A program made the position numbers and the translations under genes. Below, one piece after another: positions 46,214-58,412 of a DNA stretch of 64,000 bases. Under the pieces are notes generated by a model. It worked only from the letters and a program-made list of their open reading frames with translations. It ran no database searches and had not been told where the DNA came from. Every line of letters begins with the position of its first letter. The first letter of the stretch is position 1. This stretch comes from Scleroderma bovista. Lineage: Eukaryota; Basidiomycota; Agaricomycetes; Boletales; Sclerodermataceae. The stretch is taken from the NCBI GenBank assembly GCA_037178675.1, contig JAYMGJ010000407.1, forward strand, positions 45,396 to 109,395. The letters are read 5' to 3'.

Positions 46214-48661
46214 ATGCTACCCGTCTTACTGCTGCTACTAGGGCTTTGTTCCTTTGCCATCGCTTCCCCGGCTCAGGTGTTGCTCGATGCACCCCTACAG
46301 GCAATCGGTGTGTTGGGTCGTTACATACTAATCATGCACTTTGGCTGACAATCGCTGCAGAGAATCGTCGTCTCCATGGCCGGTTCCTGCATATCACCGA
46401 CATGCATCCCGATCCGTACTACAAGCCCGGGTCTCGACCTTCGACTGCTTGCCATAGAGGAACACCTAAGAAGCGTCCTGCCGGGTACTACGGAACAGCT
46501 TACAGGCGCGTCTTCTATCCTACTCTTGCATCTTCGTGGTGGTTACTTACGTGACTCCGCCCTGTGCAGGGAATGCGACTCCCCGTTTGCGCTGACGAAC
46601 TTGACTCTCGATCATCTAGATAAACGCTGGAGCAGCGAGATAGACTTTGTGATCTGTGCGTCCCCTTCCTTTTTGTTCTTTTGAATTGCATTTTTAGACG
46701 CTCTCAGGGACTGGGGATAGTGCCAGGCAAGACATTGGCGGTTTCATCTGTCCGAATCTATTAATTTTGTCACAAGACACGACAGTGATGATGACATCCC
46801 ACGCCCTCTCCACGAGATTTATGATCTCAATTCGGCCGTAGCGCGAAAAATGGAACAAGTGTTCTCCAGTAAGGGGATCCCGGTGATACCCACCATAGGT
46901 AAGCTGTATTGTTACCTCTTGGAGGAAGTCCGATTATATCCCTCTCTGTCCTTGAACAGGGAACAATGACATTTGGCGTGGGTACCAGATCTCTCCTGTT
47001 CTTTATTGGCTCACTTCTGACTGCCTCGGCTGCACTAGCTCATGTAAGGTGTCTTCGCTGGCCTTATGTATTTGGCTGACCACATCACGATCAGAACACA
47101 CTCGCTTCTGGTAAGTCGAGTTGTTACCTGCTAAGGAATACCGCTGATCGGCGAGCTTTGTGTCTGAAGGACCCAACGACATCACGCGAACATACTCATC
47201 GTAGGTTATCCAGCGGGATAGAGATTCGGCAAAACTCACGGGTATCCCAGCATATGGCAGCATTTTATACCCGCTGAATCACGAGCATCGTTCGTTCGGG
47301 GCGGCTACTTTTCTGTGGAAGTGATACCAGATGCACTGGCTGTGATCAGCCTAAACACGATGTACTTTTATGCTTCTAATGAAGGCACGTACATGGCACT
47401 ACGAGCGGTGATACTCGCGTTTCAATGGCATGCCGTACAGCTGTTCAGGGTTGCGCAAAGGAAGGTGACGACGATCCTGGAAACCAGCAATTTGGATGGC
47501 TGGAGGATCAGTTGGCCGTGTTCCGTTCACGTCAGATGCAGGTAAGTATGCCGGTTAGCATCAGAACCATGAACCAATGAGACGCGTAGGTGTGGGTGAT
47601 GGGTGTGTCCAATGGTCTCTGTGGCGAGCTGTGTGTGTTGACTGCGTCAGGCCATGTACCACCCACGGATGGTCTTTACTATCCGCGATGTGTGGGTTGC
47701 TTTGCTGTCGCTTGCGGCGCTGGGTTTGACGGACGTTGCAGTATACTATGTACGCGGAGTTGAGCCTCAGATTTCAAGACACGATCCTCGGACATGTCTT
47801 CGGTGTAAGTTGGCTAACATTTGCACAAGGAGTCATATTTACTCATTGCAAACCCACAGCATCTTAACACCGATCACGTAGGGTATATTGTACCGAGGAC
47901 GTAGGGTGTTGGCTAATCTTTGAACCAGTTCTACTTTATTACAGGCGAAGATCTCCGGGGAGGCAAGGCAAGGATGGTGGAGCCTAAGAATTACGCCGGT
48001 TCGCTATTTGACACGCTCATGACCGACTTTTCGATGCTGCCAGATCCGGGAGCAGGGGTGGACTACAGCAACTACGTGGTTGTGAATGTGAATCCGTCGG
48101 TGGTGCCCCACCCGTACGTCCCGACGTTTCGGGCGTACGCATACAACACGAGCGAGGTGAGGGGTACGCTCGTGAAGGATGTCGAAAGCAGACTTGCGTG
48201 GGGTCATCGTCATGGAAATTCAGGGAACAGGCACGATGGGGTTACGTGGGGGGGTTCTGTCGACCCCCCGTCGAGGCGGAATTCTTTGTGGACGCCGCTT
48301 GGCTATGCACAGGTGCGCTGTGGTACATGAAACGGATGGGTGACTGATGCGGGGGATATAGTACTGGATGCCGAAGCTGGATGCAGACCAGCCAGAGTAT
48401 GAGCTGGAATATCTGACCTTTTCGTTGTCGAGATTGCACGGCGTGAAGACATCAGATGCAGACGCACAGCCGCTCATCCCGCTGGCAAATCTGCCGGATG
48501 TGCTGAGGAACGGGACGGTGCACGAGTCGTCGTACGCGCCGTACGCGCTGGAGGACCTGACGGTGGGATCGTGGGCGGGGCTGGGCTGGCGGCTGGGGCG
48601 CGGGAGCGAGGAGGGGCTTCGGGCACGGTTCCGCAGGTTCCTGTACGTCGGGGGCTCGTAG
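46214..48661 (+). CDS. PPN1: Vacuolar endopolyphosphatase (Ppn1-type calcineurin-like phosphoesterase)
   Basis: Membrane-anchored vacuolar enzyme that cleaves long polyphosphate chains. From ATG 46214 a hydrophobic signal/anchor ([14 protein letters not shown]) precedes the metallophosphatase motifs. These are [90 protein letters not shown] and [11 protein letters not shown]. The C-terminal region ends RRFLYVGGS at 48661. The conserved motifs are restored only with unusual splicing: three GC-AG introns (46506-46569, 46727-46776, 47385-47440) and tiny exons of 5 nt (47039-47043), 16 nt (47095-47110), 31 nt (47170-47200) and 18 nt (47860-47877). About fifteen introns in all. With this model no frameshift or stop remains. 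Confidence 0.85.
47039..47043 (+). other. Predicted 5-nt micro-exon of the endopolyphosphatase gene
   Basis: CTCAT is flanked by GCACTAG on the left and GTAAGG on the right. The upstream exon ends ATT TGG C (donor GTGGGT at 46978) and the downstream exon starts AAC ACA CTC (47095). Splicing gives TGG CCT CAT AAC, that is W-P-H-N, the order conserved after GNND in this family. Skipping the 5 nt shifts the frame. Confidence 0.7.
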
Positions 48662-48945
48662 TCGTACCGCCTCTGTGGGAAATGGAAAAAAAAAAAATTA
48701 TAATAGTACATAATTTTAGGATGTGCGCTCTTTTTTTTCCCGTGCGTTGCCTTGACACCCGCCGTGCTCATAGCAAGCTCTTGTGTGCAAAGCCAGCGAT
48801 CGACTTGTTTTCTTCTCTCCAGCGTCGCGCCCTTCCTCGCCCAGCCGACTCGCGGCCACCGAGACCGCCGCTCTCTTCCTTCCATTCTGTCGTCGGCTGG
48901 TCCGTCTTCCTCACTCTCCTTACGTCTTCCTCTTCCTCGGCGCGT

Positions 48946-51878
48946 ATGACGGCCGTCAGCATCTCCTTCGATTATCTGCCGCTGAACCACCCTCCCTCTC
49001 GTTCAAGCTCGTTCTCGTCCTCCGCACCCAGCTCTCGCCCCCACTCGTCCCAGGGCCTTGCCCCCCGTCTCCCCGCTGGCATGTCCACCCCCGCTGACGA
49101 TCCTTATCGTCTCGCCTATCTCCCCGCAGACCCTGTGCGCCACTCCTCCGCGGCGTATACGCTCAGCCACACCGATCTCGCCTCTGGCCAGTCCTCTCCA
49201 AGCAGCCATCCGTCTCTCAAGGCCCATATCCGCCAGTCTCATCTCAGGGCCCGCGCCGCTGCCTCTCCGTATCCCCGCGATACAGAGAGCGTGCACTCCT
49301 CCTCAAGCGAAACAGACGACATCTCCATGTTCCTCGGCAGCTCGTCCGACTATCCCACCGCCATGTACGGCCACGCCCAACCGATGTCTACAAACCATCA
49401 AGATGCCATCCATGCAACAGGCGCCTTCGGCAGGATGTCCATCAGCCCAGACCACAGCCTCGAAAAACTCGCTGCCAATGTCCGCGTGGCCACCACCACC
49501 AGCGCATCCGACAGAGCAAAGCAAATCTTTGTCCAGGCCTGGTGAGCCCTCCCCCCCCCTCTCCTTTGCCTGGTGCCCCCTTCCTCACCCTCTCGCGAAC
49601 AAGGTTGACCGCCAACTATGCCCCATATCCCGATGGCAATGTCCCCCGCCAGGGCCTCTATTTCTCTTATCGTCGTGTCTGCGACCAGTATGGCATCCCT
49701 CACATCAATACCGCGACCCTCGGAAAAGCGATCCGCCTTTGCTTCCCAAACATCAAGACACGCCGTCTCGGCGTTCGCGGAAATAGCAAATATCACTGTA
49801 CGTGTTCTATTGTCTCCCTCTCTCTGTGATCGGGCGTCGCCTCATGGGCGCCTTTCACTGACGGGTAACTATGCGGTAACAGACTGTGGCATCCGTCCAG
49901 CGACCTCGACAGAGGCCGAATTCCTGCAGGACTACATCCGAAAATCCAACAACAATGCCGGGCAGTCATCCATCAACGCTGCTCGAGCCGCACAGGAGTC
50001 CACAGAGAATAACACCAAGGGCGAGGAGCGCTCAGACGAGGACGAGGACGAGGACTCAGAAGGCTCCAATGCCTCCAAACGCAACTCGCTCGTGATTTCT
50101 GGCGACCTCAAGGGTAGCCTTCCCTACGAAGAGCTCTGCGACAAAACTCCAACAACTGGCAACATTCTCTCTCAGGCTCAAGCTGCCGCGCGCAACAATG
50201 CATATCCCAGCCATGCGCCTATCCGTCGCCATGCAAGCCAGCCGGACACCAATCTTGCTTCACAACCAACTTTGTCCTTGGGTGCCAACGGCTCATTCGT
50301 GCAAACAAAGCAATATCAATCCGTCCGCCATATGCCCCACTTCCCACCCATCGAAGAAGCCGTCGGAACAAACTCTGCTTCCCCTCAGAGCATCGCCGCT
50401 CGAGAAGTTTGGACCTGGTTCCAGGATCATCTCGATAACGTTCTGGACTGCGTCCGCGCTTTCAGATTCGATCAATTCGAGTTGAACTTGCGCAACTTTT
50501 GGTCTACTCTGAATGGCAGCCACCGCGAGATTGTCCATGCACCCGCCATAGCTGGCTTGATAGCCAAAGCCGACGCAATCGTCTACGATGTAAGCCATTG
50601 ATGAGCACAACGCCCCCTCAACTGCTCTGACGCTTGAATCAGGAAATACTCGAATTCCTCCGGTCGCAAATGCTATCTCCGATCCCCCCCTCTTCTATGA
50701 CTAGCCTCCGCCAATTTGCCACAAAAATGGAGAAGATTCTACTTATGGCCCTGGAAGGTTATGGAAATACTTTTGTTGAACCAAAGGTGGAACTTGGGGC
50801 GCGCTTCGGCCACCTTGTTTGTGCGTATCGTACGGTGTCTACATCTCCGTTCAACACTTTTGACGCTTCTCCAGTGCGCTTCTTGGATATCTACCAGGTT
50901 ACACAAGCCCTTAATACTGTCTTGACAAACCATAAACAGCTCGCGGAAATGCGTCGTTCATGGCAAAAAGTAGACTTTGAATCGGTCCGGAACCAGTCCG
51001 CCCTGGTATGCAACTGTCGCCATGAGGATCTCGTCCAGCTTCTCGAGGTCGAGTTTGTCGCCATGATGGACTCGCTGACGAAGAGTAACGAGCCGGTTCG
51101 AGAAGTGATGGCATGGGCTGACAAGTGTACCGAGAGACTGATGGAGCAACGCATCGGTACGAGCGACGACAGAGGCACCCTGAGTTCGCGTAGCATCCTC
51201 ATTCGGTGGGGATACGTCACCAGCCAGGTCATGCGGGACCTCGTGAGCATTCTCGTCACTTGTGGTCCTTGTCTGCATGCTAATTTTGTCCCTAGACAAT
51301 TAGGAGCGACCCCGCCTTCGGCGCCTTCCAGATTTTGAAATTGTTCCTCGAGTATGTGCATCCATGTATCCCTTTGTTATGTCTTACTCATGGAGCAAAG
51401 TGACTGGATAGCGGTCAATGTCTTGAGGAATGTTGCATTGTCCACGACATCCGTGGCGGCTTCCGTGGAGCCTGTGATACAACAACAGTTTTTCTCTCTT
51501 TCGCCCATGGCCGGCCAAGAAAGCTTTAATGGAATGGAGGCCCGGTCTCAACAGCATGCAATCAATCGTACGCCGACGACATCGAGCATGCTGGCCGCAC
51601 TGCAACAGGATCCGTTCCCTACTGGCGCGCTGGACACGTCAGCCCCGGGATTTGGTTCTGATGCATACGGGGGATTGAATTATATGGATGCTACATCGGT
51701 TCCTCCCGACGATTCGATAACTTCTGTTCATCAAGCTGGTCTTTCATTTTCCGATTACGCTACAGCCAACACGTTCGACGTTGCGTCGTTCACCTCCCAG
51801 GACCTGAGCTTAGCACCTGGCAACGCCGCAGAGCCAGAGCGTGAGGCCGAACCTATTAAAGTGGAGACTGCCTCCTAA
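48946..51878 (+). CDS. RFX-family winged-helix transcription factor
   Basis: Nuclear DNA-binding regulator. The N-terminal ~200 residues are Ser/Pro-rich. The RFX DNA-binding domain reads WLTANYAPYPDGNVPRQGLY, then FSYRRVCDQYGIPHINTATL, GKAIRLCFPNIKTRRLGVRG and NSKYHYCGIRP, with the Arg/Lys recognition residues of the family. An acidic linker (DEDEDEDSEG) follows. Next are the B/C/dimerisation-like helical regions (REVWTWFQDHLDNVLDC, EILEFLRSQML, LRQFATKMEKILLMALEGYG, ILIRWGYVTSQVMRDL). The C-terminal half is Gln/Ser/Asp-rich and disordered, ending IKVETAS. In fungi, RFX proteins (Crt1/Rfx1, Sak1) regulate ribonucleotide reductase, cell cycle or development. The start at 48946 is the first in-frame ATG after the upstream gene. 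Confidence 0.88.
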
Positions 51879-52212
51879 ATTTACAGGAGTCTCACCAAAA
51901 CTATACCAATTGGGCCCTTGGGTTTTGCAGACGGCATAATCTGCTAGTTATACATGTCAATATTTTCTTTTGTCATTTATTCATCAGCTCGCGCGCCGTA
52001 TACGTATCTGTATTCCTTGCTTTTCAGACGTTCGCTTTCCGTATTCTCTGACATATTGTATAGGTCTCGATCCGATTCTGAATAATGAGCTCCATTCCTC
52101 ATCTCCATCCATTATAGCTTGTTGGTATGGTCTAGCTAGTAAGTCTACTCTGTGCCGTCTGTAAGATACGGTATCATGATACCCCCCGTCAATGCACATC
52201 CGTCCTGATATA
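51879..52212. other. Intergenic gap between convergent genes
   Basis: This is the shared 3' region of the RFX gene (plus) and BFR1 (minus). It is AT-rich, with no ORF of interest. Confidence 0.4.
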
Positions 52213-53952
52213 TTATTGTTCATCGTGGGCCTCCACCTCAATCACGTCGCCATCGGGCTCAGTGGAACCAGGTTCTGCGCTGTCGACTGGTGTCGGCGGT
52301 TCTGACACTTCAGCAGTCACAGGCGACTCGACGCGAGACAGGGTGGATGCCTCAAAGTCATTGTCGTGCCTAGTCCCGATCGTGAGACGCTGGATCTCCG
52401 CCTCTGCTTTCGCGACGTTCTCCGCGGTAACGCGTGCCTGATTGGCCTCAAACCAGGCTTTCTTGGTTCTGAGGTCCTCGATGACGCGTGGAACATCGTC
52501 GGGGCCGGTTGGAGCTGGTATTGAAAGGGAGAGCAGTGCCCGGAGTACGGGCAGCGGAAGATTGAGCTGGGTTTCCGCCTTGGCTGCCTTGTCCTTCTTG
52601 CCCTTCTTCTGCTTCCCCACAAAGTATGCCTCCTCTTCCTCTCCCTTCTTCTTGCGTACTACCAATCCATCACTGATGTCCTCGACTTTTCTTAGCTCGA
52701 GTTCAGCCACGCCAGCGACGGCAGCCTTTGAGGGTAACGATACAGAAGAAAGTGTAACGTTGGTGCCCGTCTTGCCAGACAAGGCGTCAATGAGAGTTTG
52801 GCAGTCTTCTACTTGGGCTTGGAAGGCTGGCAAGGCCGCCTCCTCGCGCAAGCGTTGTGCCGTCTCAAGTTTCTTCTGGGCTTCCTCCTGTGCACGCTGA
52901 AGGCGAGCTTTCTCCTGCCTGCGAGCACGGTCTTCATTCACCTTGGTCCAATATCGGTTGCTTGCATCATTGTATTGCTGTGCCTTTTCGCGCTTCTCGT
53001 CGTACAGCACGTTCAGTCGAGCTTGTATCGCGTTACGTTCCTCGATGACCTTGGAACGGCGAGCATACGCCTCATCTGCCTCCTTCTTGATCTCATCCAA
53101 TTTCGCCTGGAGAGCCTCGTAACGGTCAGACTTGGCTTTTGACTCGGGATCATTCAGCTGCTTGTGTAGGTCGTCCACAGCACGACGGTCAGCGTCGATG
53201 GCATCTTGCATGCTTTGGAATCCCTCTACGGTCTTCCGGTTCCGTCTAATTTGAGAAATCTCCAAGATCGCACGCTTTTCATCCGCAAGCGTCATGGTTC
53301 CAGACTCCACCTGTTTATCCAGAGTTCTGAAAAAAAGAGGGGTCAACTAGAGTAGATGCCGAAAGTACAGACACGTACCCGATGCGAGCGTCAACCTCGG
53401 CAAGAGTCCGGAATAGGGTCTTGGCCTGGGCTGCCTGCAGCGCCTTGATCTGGCGGAGGAGATAGCTGCATCAGCAACCAGTAGAAGCCCACATCTGGGT
53501 GACAAATATGTACCTGTTTTTGTATACTGTCCTGCAGGCTCTCGATTTGTTCGCGAATTTTGTTTCTGGACAGCTTGGAATCGGATTGTTGACCACGTAT
53601 CGCCGTAAGCTCAGCCTGCAATGCAACCTTTTCGTCGCTTCTCGCGTCCGTTTTGGATGCCTGTGCCAATTTCTCGCGAATCGCGGTCTGTGCAAGACGT
53701 GTCAGGTTCTCGCGACATTTGGGTTAGGAAATAGCGCACGAGGTTTGCCTGTAGTTCATCGATCTCTGAGCGGATCCTCGCCTTTTCCGCCTCGAACGCG
53801 GCCCTGTCTGGTTTCGCGGAGGAGGATGTGGAGGCGTGTTCAGTTGTCGGAGCAGGTGAGGAGGCTTTGCTGGCAACGGAGCCTGTGCTCTTGGTTTCCT
53901 TGATCGATGCGGGGCTGATGGCAGAGGCAGCTTTTTGTTTTTGAGCAGACAT
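52213..53952 (-). CDS. BFR1: Bfr1-type mRNP/ER-associated coiled-coil protein
   Basis: Polysome- and ER-associated RNA-binding protein of the Bfr1 family, linked in yeast to secretion and nuclear segregation. After a Ser/Ala-rich start (MSAQKQKAASAISPASIKET) nearly the whole protein is charged coiled coil: SKLSRNKIREQIESLQDSIQ, IKALQAAQAKTLFRTLAEVD, GTMTLADEKRAILEISQIRR, and the signature YFVGKQKKGKKDKAAKAE near the C-terminus. A conserved region (LNLPLPVLRALLSLSIPAPT) follows before the acidic tail. Three short introns. The start Met at 53952 is the first in the conserved frame. Confidence 0.88.
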
Positions 53953-54164
53953 GGCGAGCAGCAGATCCAAAGAGGTTTGGTTGGGATGGAACCAGGAAGT
54001 CGATGACGTGTGAAAGAGGCAGACCCGAATTTTTATCGGGTCGCGCTTGTACAGCACCGTACAGCAACCCCTTTACAAGTAACTCATGCATTTTCAAAGG
54101 AGGCTGATTTACGACGATGAGAGTCGGTCGGACAACACTTGGTGCCTCATTATATTGAGAATAT

Positions 54165-54788
54165 TCAGAAAACCACTCTGGTGTCGAGCTTTTCTACTTC
54201 CCGTCTACACTCTTCGTACACTTCCCGATAATCATCCTCACCACCACCCGAGTCCTTTTGACCTTTCCGCTTCTGATCCGGACATACCATGACACAGCTC
54301 GTCGGTCGTTTTGTTGAGCTCGCGTGGCCAAGCTCCTCTTTTGATGTCACGAACACGTAGGGTATTTGTGCTTCCTCCGCCAGGACGGGAAGATGTGAAA
54401 TAATATCGATTGGATTGATATCAGCAGCGAGAATGAGCAGGCTACAATTTCATGGGTTAGCTCCACTGCTGAGTAGTAGTACCTGGGTGGTCACCGACCC
54501 TCTCTCCCCCTTGCGGATGCCCTTGACCACCTCCTTGACACCACGCTTCACCTGCCTGGCCTTGGAGGCTGTGGGCCCGGATGGCATCAGCATATAGGAA
54601 TGCGTTGGCGCAGCAGACACACCTTTCTTTATCGTCTTGTGCAGCTTTTTTACCAGTTTTTTCGGTGCTAGAGGCTTTGCAATGGGGGAAAGGTCCTCCA
54701 GAGGGATGGTGATTTCATCCTTCTCTTTTTCCTTCTCTTTCTTCTCCTTTTTCGATTTCTTGGGCGATTGCGTGCCGTTTGGGTCCAT
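54165..54788 (-). CDS. NHP2: H/ACA ribonucleoprotein subunit 2 (Nhp2)
   Basis: L7Ae-family RNA-binding subunit of H/ACA snoRNPs, which direct rRNA pseudouridylation in the nucleolus. The N-terminus is Lys/Glu-rich (SKKEKKEKEKEKD), then EDLSPIAKPLAPKKLVKKLH. The L7Ae domain reads KARQVKRGVKEVVKGIRKGE, LLILAADINPIDIISHLPVL, IPYVFVTSKEELGHAS and TKRPTSCVMV. A 54-nt intron at 54569-54622 (GTGTGT...CCACAG) lies between KKTIKK and SKARQ. It has no stop and is a multiple of three, so the reading frame stays open across it. A second intron separates GERG from LLILAADIN. The C-terminus (EDDYREVYEECRREVEKLDT) is helical. Confidence 0.9.
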
Positions 54789-54965
54789 GACCTGTGTCCT
54801 GGTCGAGATCTGGATGAGCGAGAGGGTCCTTGGTGTTATGCGACCGAGTGGGATGTCGATATGCACGCGTGGGACAAAGGCGACGCGCTCGAGAAGTTGT
54901 GGCAGACCCCGATCATACCCATTAACCACTCACAGCTCGATCGCACACTCTCCCTGCTCGCAACC

Positions 54966-57900
54966 ATGCCAGAGAGACGAAGGGGACGGGCAACACGAGC
55001 CGCAAAGGTACCGCTCTCGTTGAAGCCTTACACCACCTAATCTTGCCATTCACTGCAGACATCTGGCCAGACAAGTCTGCGCGATCATTTCCAAAAGAAC
55101 GTTCGTCCGGACGCACACGAGGACTCTGTGACGCAGACAGAGTTACTGGTCCAGAACTCCCCCGAGGTCGTTCACATTAGCTTAGATTCCAGTGACGATG
55201 ATTCTCCAGAGCTCCGGGCCGACTCGAAGGCTCAGACCTCAGAGCTGCGTCCGAAAAGAATCCTCAACATGACAGCAAAACAAGGTGCGTTTATTCTCGC
55301 GTCAATATGAACTTCACCACCATGAAACACAGGACATTCAACTGGCAAACTGTTTCCGATCTTCACCAGGCCACACCGAGAGGATGCTCCCCCTGAAATC
55401 ATTGACGTCGACGGCGATGAGGCCGGCACCGCCTCAGAGTATGGGCTTTCAGAGGCTGAGCTACCCCCGCTGTCTTCTCAAACGTCCCCTCGCTCAGACT
55501 TCAGTCACCTAACCCCTAGCTCCCACCAAGCGTCCTCTCCACCTCCACCCTCGAGTCTGGATGCTTGCCCGACCACTTTTGGTCCGGACGTAGCTTGCAC
55601 GGACGAGTCTATCGCGTTCTATGTTCCCAAGAGGAAACTGGCATCACAAACGCGTACTCGGTGGGACTCTGGGAACGTGCCACCATTCCCCGACGAAGAG
55701 TCGCAGCACGTACGAGGGTTGCAACATTCTTATTCGGCATCTGGACCTCCACTACAAACTAGAAGCTGTTCTCGCTCCCAGACCCGATGCGACGACTGTT
55801 CGCTGGACTTCCTCAGGCAAAATACTCATGACGATACTGACGCATTTGGTACAAGCCAACTATGGACGCCGTGTGACCGTCTGTCAAGTAAGCCAGAGGG
55901 GGACCACTTACAGTCATCGAATACCACCCCGCAACCACTCTCAACTTTCCCGAAACCCAATACGTCCATTGAAATGTGGGTTCATCGTTTTCGGCCTAAG
56001 CGTGCGGAGGAGGTGCTAGGCAACGAACAACATGCGTTATACTTGCGAAATTGGCTCCGCACGCTGGAACTGCAGTTGCAAGATAAGCAGACAGCAGACC
56101 CTGGGTCGATGAATAGCCAGTGCACTAATAACAAGCAAACTGGTAAGTGCGATACCACTGCACCACAACCACGAGGGGGGAAGCGTCCACGTGTCATCCG
56201 CGAGGTCGCGCACACGCGGGGCCGAAAAAAACGAAGGTTAGACTCAGACGACGAGCTTGACGATTTTATTGTGTGTAGTGACGGGGATGAGGAAGGTGGG
56301 CCTGATGCTGCGCACTTAGAGATAGAAGACGAGTTTGCCTTCTGCCAGCAAACGTTATCCAGAATTCGTGGGACAGAGGCGCCACCGTCCCAGCGAAGTG
56401 TGCTCTCCAAACCCGAGCAGCTCCCAGCCAACAGCAACCGTATATTGTGTGATGCGAACAGTCAACACGAGCGCAATGGGTTTCCTGATACTGTGACAAA
56501 TACACTGCTCATAGCTGGACCCCCTGGATGTGGTAAAACGGCCGCGATTTATGCATGTGCTGAAGAATTGGGCTGGGACGTCTTCGAGGTCTACCCCGGA
56601 ATTGGCCGACGTAGCGCTGCAAACCTGGACTTCCTTGTTGGCGACGTGGGGAAGAATCACATTATCCAGGTAGCCCAGGAGCGTTCGACCAGGAGGACCA
56701 TGAAGGTGGCGCAAGAGTCGCGAGCGCCTCTTGCCGCCCTGTTCGCGAAAGGGAGTAAGGGGGAACCTAAGCCTGTCGCAGGGGCAGCGATGAGGGGATC
56801 AAAAGGGACCCCCATTGACATAGAGGGCGATCACTGTTCCGATGCCACGGGCGCAATGACCGTTCCACGACTACCACGGGAACACTCGAGTACAGACGTG
56901 GATTCGTATTCGCCGAAGCCGACAGCTGGCGGGCGCAAGTCTGTTGTTCGGCAATCGCTCGTGCTTTTGGAAGAAGTCGATATTCTGTTCAAGGACGACA
57001 CAAGTTTCTGGCCTGCGGTCGTTAACCTCATTCGAGACTGCAAGAGGCCCGTTGTAATGACTTGCAACGGTGAGGGTTGCCCGAATGAATTTCTCGGTGC
57101 ATGTTTCTAACGGCGTGTTGGGAAGATCTGCGGTTAGTTCCCCATGCAAATTTGCCATTGCAGACCGTCCTCGTTTTCGAGCCTTGTCCATCGCCAGTGG
57201 CGGTTGGCTACCTCCAGTCTTTGACGCTCGCAGACGGCTGGCTTGTTCCACGCGAAAACCTGATGGCACTGTATGAAACAACGCATACCATAGACGGAAT
57301 CGACATGCCAGAATCGCCCCTATATCCAAGAACCGAGCCACTGCCTTGCCCCGATCTACGGCGTACTATCACTCAATTGCAAATGCTCTGCTCCAGCGCG
57401 GCTCGTGGATCAACATCAGACATGCTTCAAGGCACTCGCGAGGCGAGAGGACACGTTCGGCGATCAGGACAACCAATTTCCGCTGAATCCAATGCCACTC
57501 GTTTGCCATCAACTGAACACCATCTGTGGCGGCGAATGAGCCAACACGCTGACTTGCTCTCGTTCGTGAACAGCAACCTGTGCAGGACGCCATTGCGCAC
57601 GCCGGAGGTGATGCCTTCACGAGGAGCTGTGTTTGTCCGCAGTTGCTGATTGGAGTTGTCCAGGCCCTAAGCTTCGCTGCGACTGAACCCACGGGAGACG
57701 ACGAGGTCGGCCACAGTCTGCTGTTGATGGACGCCCCCCTTTCGGACACGAGACAAGGGCTGGTGTTCGCCCACCACGATGAGCTCATTGCGCAGGACGC
57801 CATCCGGCTTTCACGTGGTGTACACGAGGAATTGGCCACGGATCCGACGGCGACGTCGATCAACCCCGCGGCTAGCTTAACGCGTGATGAGACGGAAATC

Positions 57901-58233
57901 TTCCGATCTCGCGTGGTCTATCAATCTGAGATCACAGGCGCGTTGCAGGACATCATCCAGCCACCTGGACCTCTCATGCCCCAGAGCAGCGTGTTCCTGG
58001 ACTATATACCTTGGGTGAGATACATGGTGATGGTGGACGACGATCTGGAGCGGATGGCGCTGGAGGAGACGAGCAGGGGGAAATCGGGGAGGACGACGCG
58101 GAACAGCATGAAGACAAGACACATCCGGAACATCGACCTGGACGAGAGACAGCAGGGGGTGCTTTGCAGGACACGATTAGACGGAAAGTATCAAGGTACA
58201 ATTGAGCGGGCAGTGCAGGAGGGTAGGCAGTGA
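54966..58233 (+). CDS. ELG1: Elg1/ATAD5-type PCNA unloader (alternative RFC large subunit)
   Basis: AAA+ protein that with Rfc2-5 unloads PCNA from DNA. The N-terminus has a PIP-like motif (QTSLRDHF, of the Qxx[hydrophobic]xx[aromatic] type) and SUMO-interaction-like VVHISLDSSDDDSPE. After a long disordered region come WVHRFRPKRAEEVLGNEQH and the Walker A loop LLIAGPPGCGKTAAIYACAE, then RRSAANLDFLVGDVG, a feature of Elg1/ATAD5. Walker B is QSLVLLEEVDILFKDD, followed by KRPVVMTCN and helical collar sequence. The C-terminal part (VFLDYIPWVRYMVMVDD) fits the family. Introns are short and few. It diverges from NHP2 across 177 bp. Confidence 0.85.
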
Positions 58234-58412
58234 TCTAGCAGACCGAGTACACTTGGTGGTTCAAGCCATTTTGGGTAGAGTTTGGTGGCCACGTGTGTCC
58301 CCGCTAGTCACGTTGTCCAGCACCGAAAATGGCAAACTGTGTCGTTGTATAACGTCGACTTTCACATCCCCTCGTTCTGACCTCTCCTCATCCCCCATCG
58401 CGGGTCTCTCTC

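Noticed and set aside
46700..47110. Apparent frameshifts in the endopolyphosphatase gene
   Set aside because: With only GT-AG introns two junctions do not keep phase, suggesting a pseudogene. Using the GC donor at 46727 and the 5-nt exon at 47039 restores both motifs (GDSARHD and NNDIWPHN) without any base change.
48571..48945. Upstream extension of the RFX reading frame
   Set aside because: The frame is open to 48571 but overlaps the end of the endopolyphosphatase gene; the ATG at 48946 is the first free of the overlap.
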